Below, piece after piece: positions 43,971-53,256 of a DNA stretch of 64,000 nt. Each line of letters begins with the position of its first letter. Position 1 is the first letter of the stretch. The notes under the pieces are model-generated. The model was not told the origin of the DNA. It saw only the letters and a program-made list of their open reading frames with translations, and ran no database searches. The DNA is from Brachybacterium sacelli (GTDB taxonomy: Bacteria > Actinomycetota > Actinomycetes > Actinomycetales > Dermabacteraceae), in the NCBI RefSeq assembly GCF_017876545.1, contig NZ_JAGIOD010000001.1, positions 1,302,001 to 1,366,000 on the forward strand, in the 5' to 3' direction. The translations under genes were made by a program, and so were the position numbers.

Positions 43971-44078
43971 TCGCCGCTGGTCCGCTCGCGGGGACGGGCA
44001 GTTGGCTGCGTCCGGGTACGGGTGTGGGTGGGCGCGGTCTGTAACTGGAGTCCGGGGGGCGGTCCCGGCTGCTCCGAC

Positions 44079-44084
44079 TACCCT
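44079..44084 (+). promoter_or_regulatory. -10-like TACCCT before the GH42 gene
   Basis: TACCCT lies 40 bases before ATG 44124, which also has a GGAGGA ribosome site, so this would be a leadered transcript. Candidate only. Confidence 0.35.
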
Positions 44085-44123
44085 GGTGACAGAGCGCTCG
44101 ACGGTTCTCGCGATGGAGGAGAC

Positions 44124-46133
44124 ATGACCGCAGCACGTCCCTGGCCCGTCGGAGTCGACGGCATCGCCTACGGCGGCGACTACAACCCGGAGCAGTGGCC
44201 CCGCGAGGTGCGGCTCGAGGACATCGAGCTCATGCGCGAGGCAGGGGTCACCCTGGTCAGCGTCGCGATCTTCGCCTGGGCCACCCTCGAGCCCCGCGAG
44301 GGCGAGTACGACTTCGCCTGGCTCGACGAGGTCATGGACTCCCTCGGCGAGGCCGGCATCAAGGTGGCGCTGGCCACGGCGACCGCCTCCCCGCCCCCGT
44401 GGCTGACCCGCCACCACCCCGAGATCCTCCCGGTCACCGCGGACGGCACCGTGCTCGGCCAGGGCGGACGCCAGGCCTACGCCGTCTCCTCGCCGCTGCT
44501 GCGCGAGTACGCACTGCGGATGACGCGGGTGATGGCCGAGCGATACGGCGACCATCCGGCGCTCGCGCTGTGGCACGTCGACAACGAGCTGGGCTGCCAC
44601 GTCCCCCACGACTACTCCGAGCACGCCGCCGTCGCCTTCCGCGGCTGGCTCGAACGCCGTTACGGCACCATCGAGGAGCTCAACCACGCCTGGGGCACCG
44701 CCTTCTGGTCCCAGCGCTACGACTCCTTCCGCGAGATCCTGCCGCCGCGTGCCGCGCCCACCTATCCCAACCCCACCCAGCAGCTCGACTTCGCCCGTTA
44801 CTCGAGCGATGAGCTGCTGGCCCACTACCGCGCCCTGCGCGACGTGCTGCGCGAGGTGACCCCGCAGACCCCTGCCACCACCAACCTCATGCTCTCCTCC
44901 GCGATGAAGTGGATGGACTACTTCTCCTGGTCGGATGACCTCGATCTGATCGCCAACGACCACTACCTGATCGCCGCCGAGCAACGCGGGCAGATCGAGC
45001 TGGCGCTGGCTGCGGACCTCTCCCGCGGTGTCGCCGGCGGTGACCCGTGGATCCTCATGGAGCATTCCACCTCCGCCGTGAACTGGCAGCCGCACAACCG
45101 CGCCAAGGGCCCCGGGGAAATGCTGCGCAACTCGCTCTCGCACGTCGCGCGCGGGGCCGATGGGATCATGTTCTTCCAGTGGCGTCAGTCGAAGGCCGGC
45201 GCCGAGAAGTTCCACTCGGCGATGGTGCCCCATGCCGGGCGCGAGACCGACGTGTGGCGCAACACCGTCGCGCTCGGACGTGCCCTCGAGGCGCTCGCCC
45301 CCGTGCACGGCAGCCGGGTGCTGAACCGGGTCGCGATCGTCATGGACTACCCCTCCTGGTGGGGCAGCGAGCTGGACTCCCACCCCACCCAGGCGCTGCG
45401 CTACAGCGAGGAGCTGCTGCGCTGGTACACAGCGCTGTGGGATCTCGGCGTCGGAGTCGACCTGGTGCCGACGGGCACGGACCTGACCGGCTACGACCTG
45501 GTGCTCGCCCCGACGCTGTACACGGTGGCCGACGAGGACGCCGAGCGTCTGGCCGAGGCGGCCCGCTCCGGCGCCCAGGTCGTGGTCACCTTCTTCTCCG
45601 GGATCGTCGACGAGAACGACCACGTCCGCCTGGGCGGATACCCGGGCGCCTTCCGCGACCTGCTCGGCGTGCGCAGCGAGGAGTTCCATCCGCTGCAGGA
45701 GGGCGAGCTCCGCTATCTCGACGACGGCACCGTCGCCGACCTGTGGAGCGAGAAGACCCATCTCGAGGGCGCCGAAGCGGTGCGCACCTGGGCCGACGGG
45801 CCGCTTCGGAGCTGGCCCGCGATCACCCGTCAGGTGGTCGGGGAGGGTGCGGCCTGGTACGTCGCCGCGCGCCCCGCCGCCGAGGGACTCGAGACGCTGG
45901 TGAACGAGATCGTCACCGCCGCAGGGGTGGAGCCGACGGTTCCGGGCCTGCATCGCGACGTCGAGGCCGTGCGCCGTTTTGCCGAGGATGGCACCACCTA
46001 CCTGTTCGTCCTGAACCACTCCGACCGCGACCAGGTGGTGCAGGTCAGCGGGCACGAGATGCTCACCGGGGCGGCGGCCAGCGGGGCGCTGACGGTGCAT
46101 GCGGGAGCCGCGGCGGTGATCCGGGAGAACTGA
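44124..46133 (+). CDS. Beta-galactosidase, GH42
   Basis: 669 residues. Cytoplasmic; hydrolyses terminal beta-galactosides. GGDYNPEQWP is the GH42 opening; the acid/base is Glu155 in HVDNELGCH and the nucleophile Glu313 in WILMEHSTSAVNW. A trimerisation-type domain (from about 385) and a C-terminal beta domain follow, giving normal family length. No signal peptide, so it acts on imported oligosaccharides. ATG 44124 follows GGAGGA. It is followed 50 bases later by the GH35 gene. Confidence 0.95.
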   Translation: MTAARPWPVGVDGIAYGGDYNPEQWPREVRLEDIELMREAGVTLVSVAIFAWATLEPREGEYDFAWLDEVMDSLGEAGIKVALATATASPPPWLTRHHPEILPVTADGTVLGQGGRQAYAVSSPLLREYALRMTRVMAERYGDHPALALWHVDNELGCHVPHDYSEHAAVAFRGWLERRYGTIEELNHAWGTAFWSQRYDSFREILPPRAAPTYPNPTQQLDFARYSSDELLAHYRALRDVLREVTPQTPATTNLMLSSAMKWMDYFSWSDDLDLIANDHYLIAAEQRGQIELALAADLSRGVAGGDPWILMEHSTSAVNWQPHNRAKGPGEMLRNSLSHVARGADGIMFFQWRQSKAGAEKFHSAMVPHAGRETDVWRNTVALGRALEALAPVHGSRVLNRVAIVMDYPSWWGSELDSHPTQALRYSEELLRWYTALWDLGVGVDLVPTGTDLTGYDLVLAPTLYTVADEDAERLAEAARSGAQVVVTFFSGIVDENDHVRLGGYPGAFRDLLGVRSEEFHPLQEGELRYLDDGTVADLWSEKTHLEGAEAVRTWADGPLRSWPAITRQVVGEGAAWYVAARPAAEGLETLVNEIVTAAGVEPTVPGLHRDVEAVRRFAEDGTTYLFVLNHSDRDQVVQVSGHEMLTGAAASGALTVHAGAAAVIREN

Positions 46134-46156
46134 GCTCGGCTGGCACACTGAGCGGC

Positions 46157-46170
46157 GTGAACAGTTTCAC
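46157..46170. promoter_or_regulatory. LacI-like operator before the GH35 gene
   Basis: GTGAA-CAGT-TTCAC has five-base inverted arms and starts eight bases after a CACACT hexamer (46144-46149), so it could cover the transcription start. It overlaps an in-frame GTG at 46157 that is the less likely gene start. It resembles the sites at 39059 and 51958. Confidence 0.4.
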
Positions 46171-46183
46171 CGAGAGGACGACG

Positions 46184-48199
46184 ATGACCGCCCTGCTGCA
46201 GCCCACCCCGGACGGATTCCTCCGCGCGGGGGAGCCCCACCTCGTGATCTCCGGGGCGATCCACTACTTCCGCGTGCACCCCGAGCAGTGGCGCGACCGC
46301 CTGCGCCGCCTGGTCGCGATGGGCTGCAACACGGTCGAGACCTACGTGGCCTGGAACGTCCACCAGCCGGCGCCCGACGTGGTCGACTTCGCGGGCATCG
46401 CGGACCTGGGCCGGTACCTGGACCTCGCCGCGGAGGAGGGGCTGGACGCGATCGTGCGCCCTGGACCGTACATCTGCGCCGAGTGGGAGAACGGCGGGTT
46501 CCCCGGCTGGGTCCTCGCCGACCGCAATCTGCGCCTGCGGAACCGCAACGCCGGCTACCTGGCGCTGGTGGACGCGTGGTTCGACCAGCTGATCCCGGTG
46601 ATCGCCTCCCGACAGGCCATCCGCGGCGGCAACGTCGTGATGGTGCAGGTCGAGAACGAGTACGGCAGCTTCGGCGACGATGCTGCCTACCTCCACCACC
46701 TGCGCGACGGGCTGCGCGAGCGCGGCATCGACGAGCTGCTGGTGACCTCCGACGGCCCGACCCGTGGCTGGCTGACCGGCGGCACGGTCGACGGAGCGCT
46801 GGCCACCGTGAACTTCGGCTCCCGCGCGCTGCAGGTGCTCGAGATGGCCGAGCGCGAGCTGCCCGCCCAGCCGCAGATGTGCATGGAGTTCTGGAACGGC
46901 TGGTTCGACCACTGGGGCGAGGAGCATCATGAGCGCACCGGGGGCGACGCCGCCCGGGAGCTGGCCGACATGCTGGGCAGTGGGATGAGCGTGAACTTCT
47001 ACATGGCTCACGGGGGCACCAACTTCGGTCTGCGCGCCGGCGCCAATCACGACGGCGCGCTGCAGCCGACCACCACCAGCTACGACTACGACGCCCCGAT
47101 CGCGGAGAACGGGGAGCTCACGGAGAAGTTCCGGGCCTTCCGCGAGGTGATCGCCCGCCATCGCCCGCTGCCCGCGCTCCAGGAGCACCTCACTCGACTC
47201 GGTCTCGACGCGGCCCCGGCCCGCCTCGCGGCCGGCGAGGTGGCGCTGGAGAAGGTCGTCGCCCTGCGCGGCACCGAGCGGTTCACCCGTCCCGCCCCCG
47301 TGCATCCGGCCCCGCCGTCCTTCGAGGACGTCGGGCTCGAGCGGGGACTGCTGCGCCTGACGAGGGACGTGGAGATCACCCGCACCGGCCACGGGGAATC
47401 GCCCGCCATCGACCCGCTGCGGCTCTACGGCCTGCACGACCGCGCCTGGGTGTACGTCGACGGGATCTTCGTGGGCGCCACCGGGCTCGATCCGGCGCAG
47501 GCCCTCCGCCCCCGCGGCGAGCGCTCCGATGACACCGATCCCGCCATGATCGAGCTCGCGCCCTTCGCGGACCGCCTCCTGCCCGGGGGCGGTCACCGCA
47601 CCGTGCGGGTGGAGATCCTGGTCGAGAACCTGGGACGGGTGAACTTCGGGCCGTACCTGGGAGAGCGCAAGGGGATCCTCGGCGGCGTCTGGCAGAGCGT
47701 CCGCTTCCTCAACGACTGGGAGGCCGATCCCTGGCCGCTGGAGGACATGGCCGAGGAGCTCGCCGCGCTGGTCGAGGTCGGCCCCGAGCTCGAGGAGAGC
47801 AGCGCCACGGGAACGGTGGCGCGCGGTGGGGCGGACGGTGGCGACGTCGCAGGTCCCGGCTCAGATCCCGGCTCAGATCCCGGCTCTGATCCCGACAAGG
47901 GTCCCTCCAAGTCTCCGCCCGCCCTCGACGACGCCCTGCCGGTCCTGGTCAGCGCCTCCTTCACGGCGGACCGGCAGGCCGACACCTTCCTCGACGTCTC
48001 CGGGGCGGGCCACGGCGTCGCCTTCGTGGGCGGTTTCTGCGTCGGCCGCTATTGGAACATCGGCCCGCAGCAGACGCTCTACGTGCCGGCACCGCTGGTG
48101 CGGGAGGGACGCAACGAGGTGCTGCTGGTCGACCTCGAGAAGCGCCCGACGCACCTCGCACTCGCCGAGCAGCACCGCTTCGGCCGCGCGGACGACTAG
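46184..48199 (+). CDS. Beta-galactosidase, GH35
   Basis: 671 residues. Retaining beta-galactosidase without signal peptide. The TIM barrel shows HLVISGAIHYFRVHPEQW, GLDAIVRPGPYICAEWENGG, acid/base Glu159 (VQVENEYGSFG) and nucleophile Glu235 (CMEFWNGWF); MAHGGTNFGLRAGAN is also diagnostic. Two C-terminal jelly-roll domains follow, separated by a Gly-Ser-Asp-Pro repeat linker near residues 560-570. ATG 46184 has GAGAGG seven bases upstream. The pair with GH42 implies more than one galactosidic linkage. Confidence 0.95.
   Translation: MTALLQPTPDGFLRAGEPHLVISGAIHYFRVHPEQWRDRLRRLVAMGCNTVETYVAWNVHQPAPDVVDFAGIADLGRYLDLAAEEGLDAIVRPGPYICAEWENGGFPGWVLADRNLRLRNRNAGYLALVDAWFDQLIPVIASRQAIRGGNVVMVQVENEYGSFGDDAAYLHHLRDGLRERGIDELLVTSDGPTRGWLTGGTVDGALATVNFGSRALQVLEMAERELPAQPQMCMEFWNGWFDHWGEEHHERTGGDAARELADMLGSGMSVNFYMAHGGTNFGLRAGANHDGALQPTTTSYDYDAPIAENGELTEKFRAFREVIARHRPLPALQEHLTRLGLDAAPARLAAGEVALEKVVALRGTERFTRPAPVHPAPPSFEDVGLERGLLRLTRDVEITRTGHGESPAIDPLRLYGLHDRAWVYVDGIFVGATGLDPAQALRPRGERSDDTDPAMIELAPFADRLLPGGGHRTVRVEILVENLGRVNFGPYLGERKGILGGVWQSVRFLNDWEADPWPLEDMAEELAALVEVGPELEESSATGTVARGGADGGDVAGPGSDPGSDPGSDPDKGPSKSPPALDDALPVLVSASFTADRQADTFLDVSGAGHGVAFVGGFCVGRYWNIGPQQTLYVPAPLVREGRNEVLLVDLEKRPTHLALAEQHRFGRADD
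47855..47890 (+). repeat. Three tandem 12-bp units inside the GH35 gene
   Basis: CCCGGCTCAGAT occurs twice and CCCGGCTCTGAT once, back to back, encoding the repeated PGSD linker between jelly-roll domains. Its in-frame unit size allows copy-number change without frameshift. Confidence 0.85.
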
Positions 48200-48224
48200 G
48201 CCGCCCGAGGGCCCGGCGGGTGCG

Positions 48225-49859
48225 TCAGACCCGGTTCGACGGCGTGACGGGGACCTCCTCGGGCAGCAGCTCGGAGTACTCCTCGATGATCTGCTTGCCG
48301 CCCTCCTCCTCCCACTCCCGCAGGGCGGCGGTGAAGTGGTCCATCGTCGCGCGGCCCTGGATCACTTCGTCGCGCGCCTCGTCCAGACGGGTCTTGATCG
48401 TCGTCCCCACCCGGGAGTCGGTGGGGGAGTAGAGCCCCTTCGTCGGGCTCTTCTGCGCCAGGGGGAGCAGCTCCTGCTCGCGCTCGTAGATGTAGCGGGA
48501 GTCGTCGGGGATCGGGTTGTAGATGACGCCCTCGCCCGCGGCCATGATCTCCAGCGCGCTCTGGAGGCCGGGCACGTTCTGGGATCCTTCCTTGGTCAGC
48601 ACGTAGTTGCCGTCCTCGACGGTGTACTCCTTGCCCTCCGTGCCCCAGTTGACCTGCATGAACTCGGTGGTTCCGAAGGGGGCGGAGAGGTAGTCGATCA
48701 CGCTCAGCAGCTCGCGGATGCGGGCCTCGTCGTCCGTCTTGCGGAAGGGAGTGAAGCCCACGGTGCCGTATCCCATGTCGTAGGTGGGGATGCGCCCTTC
48801 GACGGCCGGGAACGGGATCAGGATGTCGCCCCTCAGCTCGGGGTCGTCCTGACGGGTCTCGGCGGCGCCGCTCGGCCCCACCGAGACGAGCGCGGAGAGT
48901 GTGCCGTTGGCCAGCAGCTGCGGCGCCTCGGCCAGGTTGAAGTCCGGGTAGAAGGCGCCGGAGGCGAACAGCTCGCGGGCGAACTCGAGGGCTTCGAGGT
49001 ACTCGTCGGTCTGCTGCGCGGCGGTGAGGCTGCGATCCTCCTCGACGCGGTACCCGTTGGGGACGCCGAACCATTCGCCGATCATGTGGAAGGCATTGGG
49101 GAGGAAAGGTTCGAGCGCCCAGCGCCTGCCGGGTATCGACAGCTCCCGGCACTTCTCGAGGAACTGGGTGGCGCTCTCGGCGCGGAAGCCGTCCACCTCC
49201 TGCCACACCGCCGGGTTGCCCACGTAGACCTGGCCGAAGGGGGTCGAGGGGATCGGGGCTCCCCAGATCCGCCCGTTGACCACGGCGGTGCGCCAGGAAT
49301 CCTCCCGCAGCGCAGCGAGGTTCGGATACTCGAGCACCGCATCCCCGGCGAGGTAATCCGTGAGGTCGGTGAAGGCGGCCTCGAGCATCGGTCCGACGTT
49401 GGGGATGCCCTGGTTCGGCGGCACCCACATGAGGTCGGGCAGATTGCCCGAGGCCAGAGTGGTGGCGAACTTCGAGGGGTAGTCGTCCACCACGACGTCG
49501 AGGTCGAACACCCCGCCCAATGCAGAGTTCAGGCGCTGCCAGAAGGGGTTGCGGTCCATCGGCGGGGGAGGCGTCTGGAAGGTCTGGGTCAGCCCTGTGA
49601 TCGTCCCGGAGGTGATCGGCTCGGCCGTGGTGGTCGTGAGCAGCTGGTCGGGGACGGTCAGGTAGACGTCGTGGAGGCCCTCGGAGCTGCCGGGCAGATC
49701 CGGGGTGAGGCCCTCCAGCGGACGGTAGGTCGGGAGGGTGACGTCGGCGACGTCGGGGATCTCCGGCACGGGCCGGGAGCCGCACGCGGCGGCACCGGTG
49801 CCGAGGGCGAGGGCTCCAGCGGCGGCGAGGACGTGGCGGCGTCGGGGTTCGTGACGCAT
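48225..49859 (-). CDS. ABC importer, solute-binding lipoprotein (LipO/family 1)
   Basis: 544 residues, longer than CUT1 SBPs of the first importer. The signal ends in a lipobox (ALGTGAAAC). DNLPDLMW-like SGNLPDLMWVPP, DYPSKFATTLASG and the long C-terminal part (YEREQELLPLAQKSPTKGLYSPT) resemble the LipO/LplA type that binds large oligosaccharides. It is the last gene of a minus-strand operon after two permeases, 28 bases away, and converges on the GH35 gene. Confidence 0.9.
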   Translation of the reverse strand: MRHEPRRRHVLAAAGALALGTGAAACGSRPVPEIPDVADVTLPTYRPLEGLTPDLPGSSEGLHDVYLTVPDQLLTTTTAEPITSGTITGLTQTFQTPPPPMDRNPFWQRLNSALGGVFDLDVVVDDYPSKFATTLASGNLPDLMWVPPNQGIPNVGPMLEAAFTDLTDYLAGDAVLEYPNLAALREDSWRTAVVNGRIWGAPIPSTPFGQVYVGNPAVWQEVDGFRAESATQFLEKCRELSIPGRRWALEPFLPNAFHMIGEWFGVPNGYRVEEDRSLTAAQQTDEYLEALEFARELFASGAFYPDFNLAEAPQLLANGTLSALVSVGPSGAAETRQDDPELRGDILIPFPAVEGRIPTYDMGYGTVGFTPFRKTDDEARIRELLSVIDYLSAPFGTTEFMQVNWGTEGKEYTVEDGNYVLTKEGSQNVPGLQSALEIMAAGEGVIYNPIPDDSRYIYEREQELLPLAQKSPTKGLYSPTDSRVGTTIKTRLDEARDEVIQGRATMDHFTAALREWEEEGGKQIIEEYSELLPEEVPVTPSNRV

Positions 49860-49887
49860 GGGGGGTCCTTTCTCGGGGGTGGGCCGC

Positions 49888-50868
49888 TCAGCCCTTGACG
49901 GCGCCGGTGATGACGCCCTTGGAGAAGTACTTCTGGAGGAAGGGGTAGATCAGCAGGATGGGGACCAGCGCGACGACCACGACGGCCATCTTGATCGACT
50001 GCGGGGCGGCCGACTGCTGCACCCCGAGCTGGTCGGCGGTCATCGAGGTGCCCTGGATGACGTAGCTGCGCAGGATCAGCTGGATCGGCCACAGCTCCTG
50101 GTCATTGATGTAGAGCATCGCGTTGAAGAACGAGTTCCAGTACGCCACGGCGTAGAACAGGCCGATCACGGCGATGACGGCCTTGGACAGCGGCATCACG
50201 ATCTGCCAGAGGATCCGGAAATCGCTGGCGCCGTCGATCCGAGCGGCTTCGAGCAGCTCCTGGGGCAGGGCCATGAAGAACGAGCGCATCACGATGAAGT
50301 TGAAGGCCGCGAACGCCGTCGGCAGGATCAGGGACCACAGGCTGTCCAGCAGGTGCAGCTCCTTGATCATGAGGTACAGCGGGATCAGGCCGGGGGAGAA
50401 GAACATCGTCAGCACGATCCCCAGCAGCATCGGCTTGCCGAACAGGACCGGGCGGCTGAGGGCGTAGGCCATCGTGATCGTCACGAACAGTGCGATCAGG
50501 GTCCCGGCGACGGTCACCAGCACGCTCACCCCGAGCGCGCGGAAGATGAGCGGGCTCGCGAAGATGGTGCGGTACGCCTCGAGCGTCGGGTCCGTCGGGA
50601 ACAGCACGTAGCCGCCGGCCTCGCGGATCTCGGAGTCCGAGGCGAGCGAGGTGGAGACCACCACCAGCATCGGCACCAGGATCGAGATCGAGACCGCGAG
50701 GATCACGATCGTCTTGAGGGCCGACAGCGCGGGGGAGGGCTTCTCCATCCAGCTGGGCCGCTCGGAGCGTCCGCCGATGAGGTCCCAGAGGCGCCGGTGG
50801 ATCCCGCGCTCGTCGGGACGTCCTGGGCGCGGGGCCGAGTCCGTGCGATGTGCGGTCGCTGCGCTCAC
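49888..50868 (-). CDS. ABC importer permease (LplC/YtcP-like)
   Basis: 326 residues, six helices after a basic cytoplasmic head. The EAA loop is LEAARIDGASDFRILWQIVMP. The C terminus FLQKYFSKGVITGAVKG is typical of LplC/YtcP permeases. GTG 50868 overlaps the stop of the upstream permease by four bases. No ATPase gene is nearby. Confidence 0.92.
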   Translation of the reverse strand: MSAATAHRTDSAPRPGRPDERGIHRRLWDLIGGRSERPSWMEKPSPALSALKTIVILAVSISILVPMLVVVSTSLASDSEIREAGGYVLFPTDPTLEAYRTIFASPLIFRALGVSVLVTVAGTLIALFVTITMAYALSRPVLFGKPMLLGIVLTMFFSPGLIPLYLMIKELHLLDSLWSLILPTAFAAFNFIVMRSFFMALPQELLEAARIDGASDFRILWQIVMPLSKAVIAVIGLFYAVAYWNSFFNAMLYINDQELWPIQLILRSYVIQGTSMTADQLGVQQSAAPQSIKMAVVVVALVPILLIYPFLQKYFSKGVITGAVKG

Positions 50869-51875
50869 TTGCTGCTCCCTCGGTAGATGCCGTCCTCGCC
50901 CAGCAGGTGGGCGACCTTGTTGGCGGCGAGGATGAGGATCGTGCCGACGATCCCCTTGGCCAGCCCGGCCGCCGCGCCCATCGACCAGCTGCCGCCGATC
51001 ACCCCGGCGTAGTAGCTGTAGGTGTCCAGCACCTCGGCGGCGTCGGGGCCGACGGCGTCGCGCTGGAGGATGAACTGCTCGAAGCCGACGGTGAGGATCG
51101 AGCCCAGCTGCAGGATCAGCAGCAGCACGATCACCGGGCGCATCCCGGGCAGCGTGATGTGCCAGATGCGGTGGAGACGGCCGGCGCCGTCCATCGCGGC
51201 CGACTCGTACAGCGAGGCCGGGATGGAGGCGAGCGCCGCGAGGAAGATGATCATGCCCCACCCCGCGTCCTTCCAGATCGTCTGCAGGGTGACCAGCAGG
51301 GGGAAGGTGCTCGGGTTGGTCATGAACGGGATCGTGTCCATGCCGTGGGAGGCGAGGAACTGGTTGATGAACCCGGCCCCGCCCAGCATCTGCTGGAACA
51401 GCGCGATCACCAGCACCCATGACAGGAAGTGGGGCAGGTACACGATGGACTGGAAGGCCTTGCGGAAACGCGGGGTCATCATCGAGTCCACGATCAGCGC
51501 GAGCAGGATCGGGACCGGGAAGAACAGCACCAGCTGCACCGCCGCGAGCACGAGAGTGTTGCGCAGCGCCACCAGGAACTGCTCGTCGTGGAACAGATCG
51601 ATGAAGTTCCACAGCCCGACCCACTGCGCCTCGGGGATGGTGATGAAGGGGTAGTACTCCTGGAAGGCGATGACGTTGCCGAGGATGGGGATGTAGAAGA
51701 ACAGCAGCAGGCACAGCGCGCCGGGGATCATCAGCACGAGCATCTGCCAGTCCTTGCGCAGGCGGCTGCGGAGCGAGGCGCGAGGGCGCCGGCGGACCGT
51801 GGAGCCAGGGGTGCTCGCAGCGCTCACCGCCCCTGCGGGCGGCGCAGGCGGCTGCGTGGTGGCGGGAATGGTCAC
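50865..51875 (-). CDS. ABC importer permease (LplB-like)
   Basis: 336 residues. The N-terminal WQMLVLMIPGALCLLLFFYIPILGNVIAFQ and the EAA-type loop YESAAMDGAGRLHRIWHITLPG identify an LplB-type permease, first gene of this minus-strand operon. The GTG at 51875 follows AGAGGA. It is divergent from the oxidoreductase at 52081, with promoter and operator candidates between them. Confidence 0.92.
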   Translation of the reverse strand: MTIPATTQPPAPPAGAVSAASTPGSTVRRRPRASLRSRLRKDWQMLVLMIPGALCLLLFFYIPILGNVIAFQEYYPFITIPEAQWVGLWNFIDLFHDEQFLVALRNTLVLAAVQLVLFFPVPILLALIVDSMMTPRFRKAFQSIVYLPHFLSWVLVIALFQQMLGGAGFINQFLASHGMDTIPFMTNPSTFPLLVTLQTIWKDAGWGMIIFLAALASIPASLYESAAMDGAGRLHRIWHITLPGMRPVIVLLLILQLGSILTVGFEQFILQRDAVGPDAAEVLDTYSYYAGVIGGSWSMGAAAGLAKGIVGTILILAANKVAHLLGEDGIYRGSSK

Positions 51876-51937
51876 GAGATCCGTCCTCTCGGTGGTGTCC
51901 CTGGGGAGGCGCGCTCGCCGCAGAAGGCGTCGATGCC

Positions 51938-51971
51938 TTGACAGGGTGGCTCAGAGCGTAAATGCTTTCAC
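51938..51971. promoter_or_regulatory. Divergent promoter region with LacI-like operator
   Basis: TTGACA (51938-51943) is 17 bases before AATGCT (51961-51966) in plus orientation. GTAAA-TGCT-TTCAC (51958-51971) is an imperfect palindrome overlapping that -10 and sharing the TTCAC arm and spacing of the site at 46157. It could co-regulate the importer and the oxidoreductase. Confidence 0.4.
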
Positions 51972-52080
51972 CTCAGTTGTACATCGTGTCGGCGACGCTT
52001 CGACCGGTCCCCCGCACGGAGCAGTCGGGAACAATGGTGAAGACGCCCGTCGTGCCCCTCTTCGAAAGCGGTACCCCTCC

Positions 52081-53253
52081 ATGGCAGACCTCCAGCTCGG
52101 CGTGATCGGCTTCGGCGCACGCTCCTCCCTGGCCACGCACGCCCACCGGCCCGGCGAAGGCTCTCGCGTCACCGTCGTCGCGGATCCCTCCGCGCGCGGC
52201 AAGGAGCTGGCTCGTGAGCGGTTCGGTGAGGGCGTCGCGACGGTCGATTCGGCAGAAGAGCTGCTGGCCGGGCACGCGGTCGACGCGGTCATGATCCTGA
52301 CTCCCGACTTCGCGCACGCCTCGGTGGCCCTGCAGACCCTCGGTGCCGGCATCCCCACCTTCTGCGAGAAGCCGATGGCGATCCGGGTCGAGGACACCGA
52401 TGCGATGCTCGCCCTCGCCCAGGAGAAGCGCACCCGCCTCTACGTGGGCCACAACATGCGCCACATGCCGGTGATCCGGCAGATGAAGCAGATCGTGGAT
52501 TCGGGGCGCATCGGCCGGGTGCGGGCGATCTGGTGCCGCCACTTCGTCGGCACCGGCGGCGACTTCTACTTCAAGGACTGGCACGCCGAGCGGGAGAAGG
52601 CCACCAGCCTGCTGCTGCAGAAGGGCGCCCACGACATCGACGTCATCCACTGGCTGTCCGGGGGATACACCCGGCGGGTCTCGGGCATCGGTGACCTGGC
52701 CGTCTACGGTGACGTCACCGACCGGCGCGACAACTCCGACCGCCGGATGGGCGAGTGGTACGACGAGGACATCTGGCCGCCCACGACGCAGAAGGAGCTC
52801 AACCCCGTCATCGACGTCGAGGACATCTCGATGCTGACCATGACGCTGGACAACGGGGTCCTCGCCTCCTACCAGCAGTGCCATTTCACCCCCGACTACT
52901 GGCGCAACTACACCGTGATCGGGGACGCCGGGCGGATCGAGAACATGGGCGACGGCAGCGGCGACCAGATCCACATCTGGGAGTCCCGTCGCTCCGGTCC
53001 GGGCCGGCCCGACGCGGTCGAGGTCGTCGCCCGCGCGACGGGCGGCCACGGCGGCGCCGACCCGAGCCTGGTCGCGGAGTTCCTGCGCTTCGCCCGCGAC
53101 GGCGGAGCCACCGACGTGTCGGTGATCGCCGCCCGCGAGGCCGTCGCCACGGGCGTCTACGGCGCCGAGTCGATCCGCCACGGCGGGACCCCCTACGACA
53201 TCCCCGCACTGCCGGAGCAGCTGCGCACGTACTTCGACGAGGGCCAGGCCTGA
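52081..53253 (+). CDS. Gfo/Idh/MocA-family oxidoreductase
   Basis: 390 residues. Rossmann start LQLGVIGFGARSSLATHA, then PTFCEKPMAI (conserved EKP), LYVGHNMRHMPV and QKGAHDIDVIHWL (catalytic-type Asp/His). The family oxidises or epimerises sugars and inositols with NAD(P). It ends three bases before the frameshifted sulfatase, so it is probably co-transcribed with it. The likely substrate is a sugar released in this locus; not provable here. Confidence 0.88.
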   Translation: MADLQLGVIGFGARSSLATHAHRPGEGSRVTVVADPSARGKELARERFGEGVATVDSAEELLAGHAVDAVMILTPDFAHASVALQTLGAGIPTFCEKPMAIRVEDTDAMLALAQEKRTRLYVGHNMRHMPVIRQMKQIVDSGRIGRVRAIWCRHFVGTGGDFYFKDWHAEREKATSLLLQKGAHDIDVIHWLSGGYTRRVSGIGDLAVYGDVTDRRDNSDRRMGEWYDEDIWPPTTQKELNPVIDVEDISMLTMTLDNGVLASYQQCHFTPDYWRNYTVIGDAGRIENMGDGSGDQIHIWESRRSGPGRPDAVEVVARATGGHGGADPSLVAEFLRFARDGGATDVSVIAAREAVATGVYGAESIRHGGTPYDIPALPEQLRTYFDEGQA

Positions 53254-53256
53254 GCC

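Noticed and set aside
42492..46148. Open minus-strand frame of about 1200 codons opposite serpin and GH42
   Set aside because: Both plus-strand genes have full catalytic or hinge motifs; the opposite frame shows none.
46157..46183. GTG 46157 as start of the GH35 gene
   Set aside because: It overlaps a LacI-like palindrome and its upstream CACACT is a poor -10 for a leaderless start; ATG 46184 has a good ribosome site.
47826..49898. Plus-strand frame opposite the second SBP
   Set aside because: Shadow of the lipoprotein gene, whose signal, lipobox and fold segments are clear on the minus strand.
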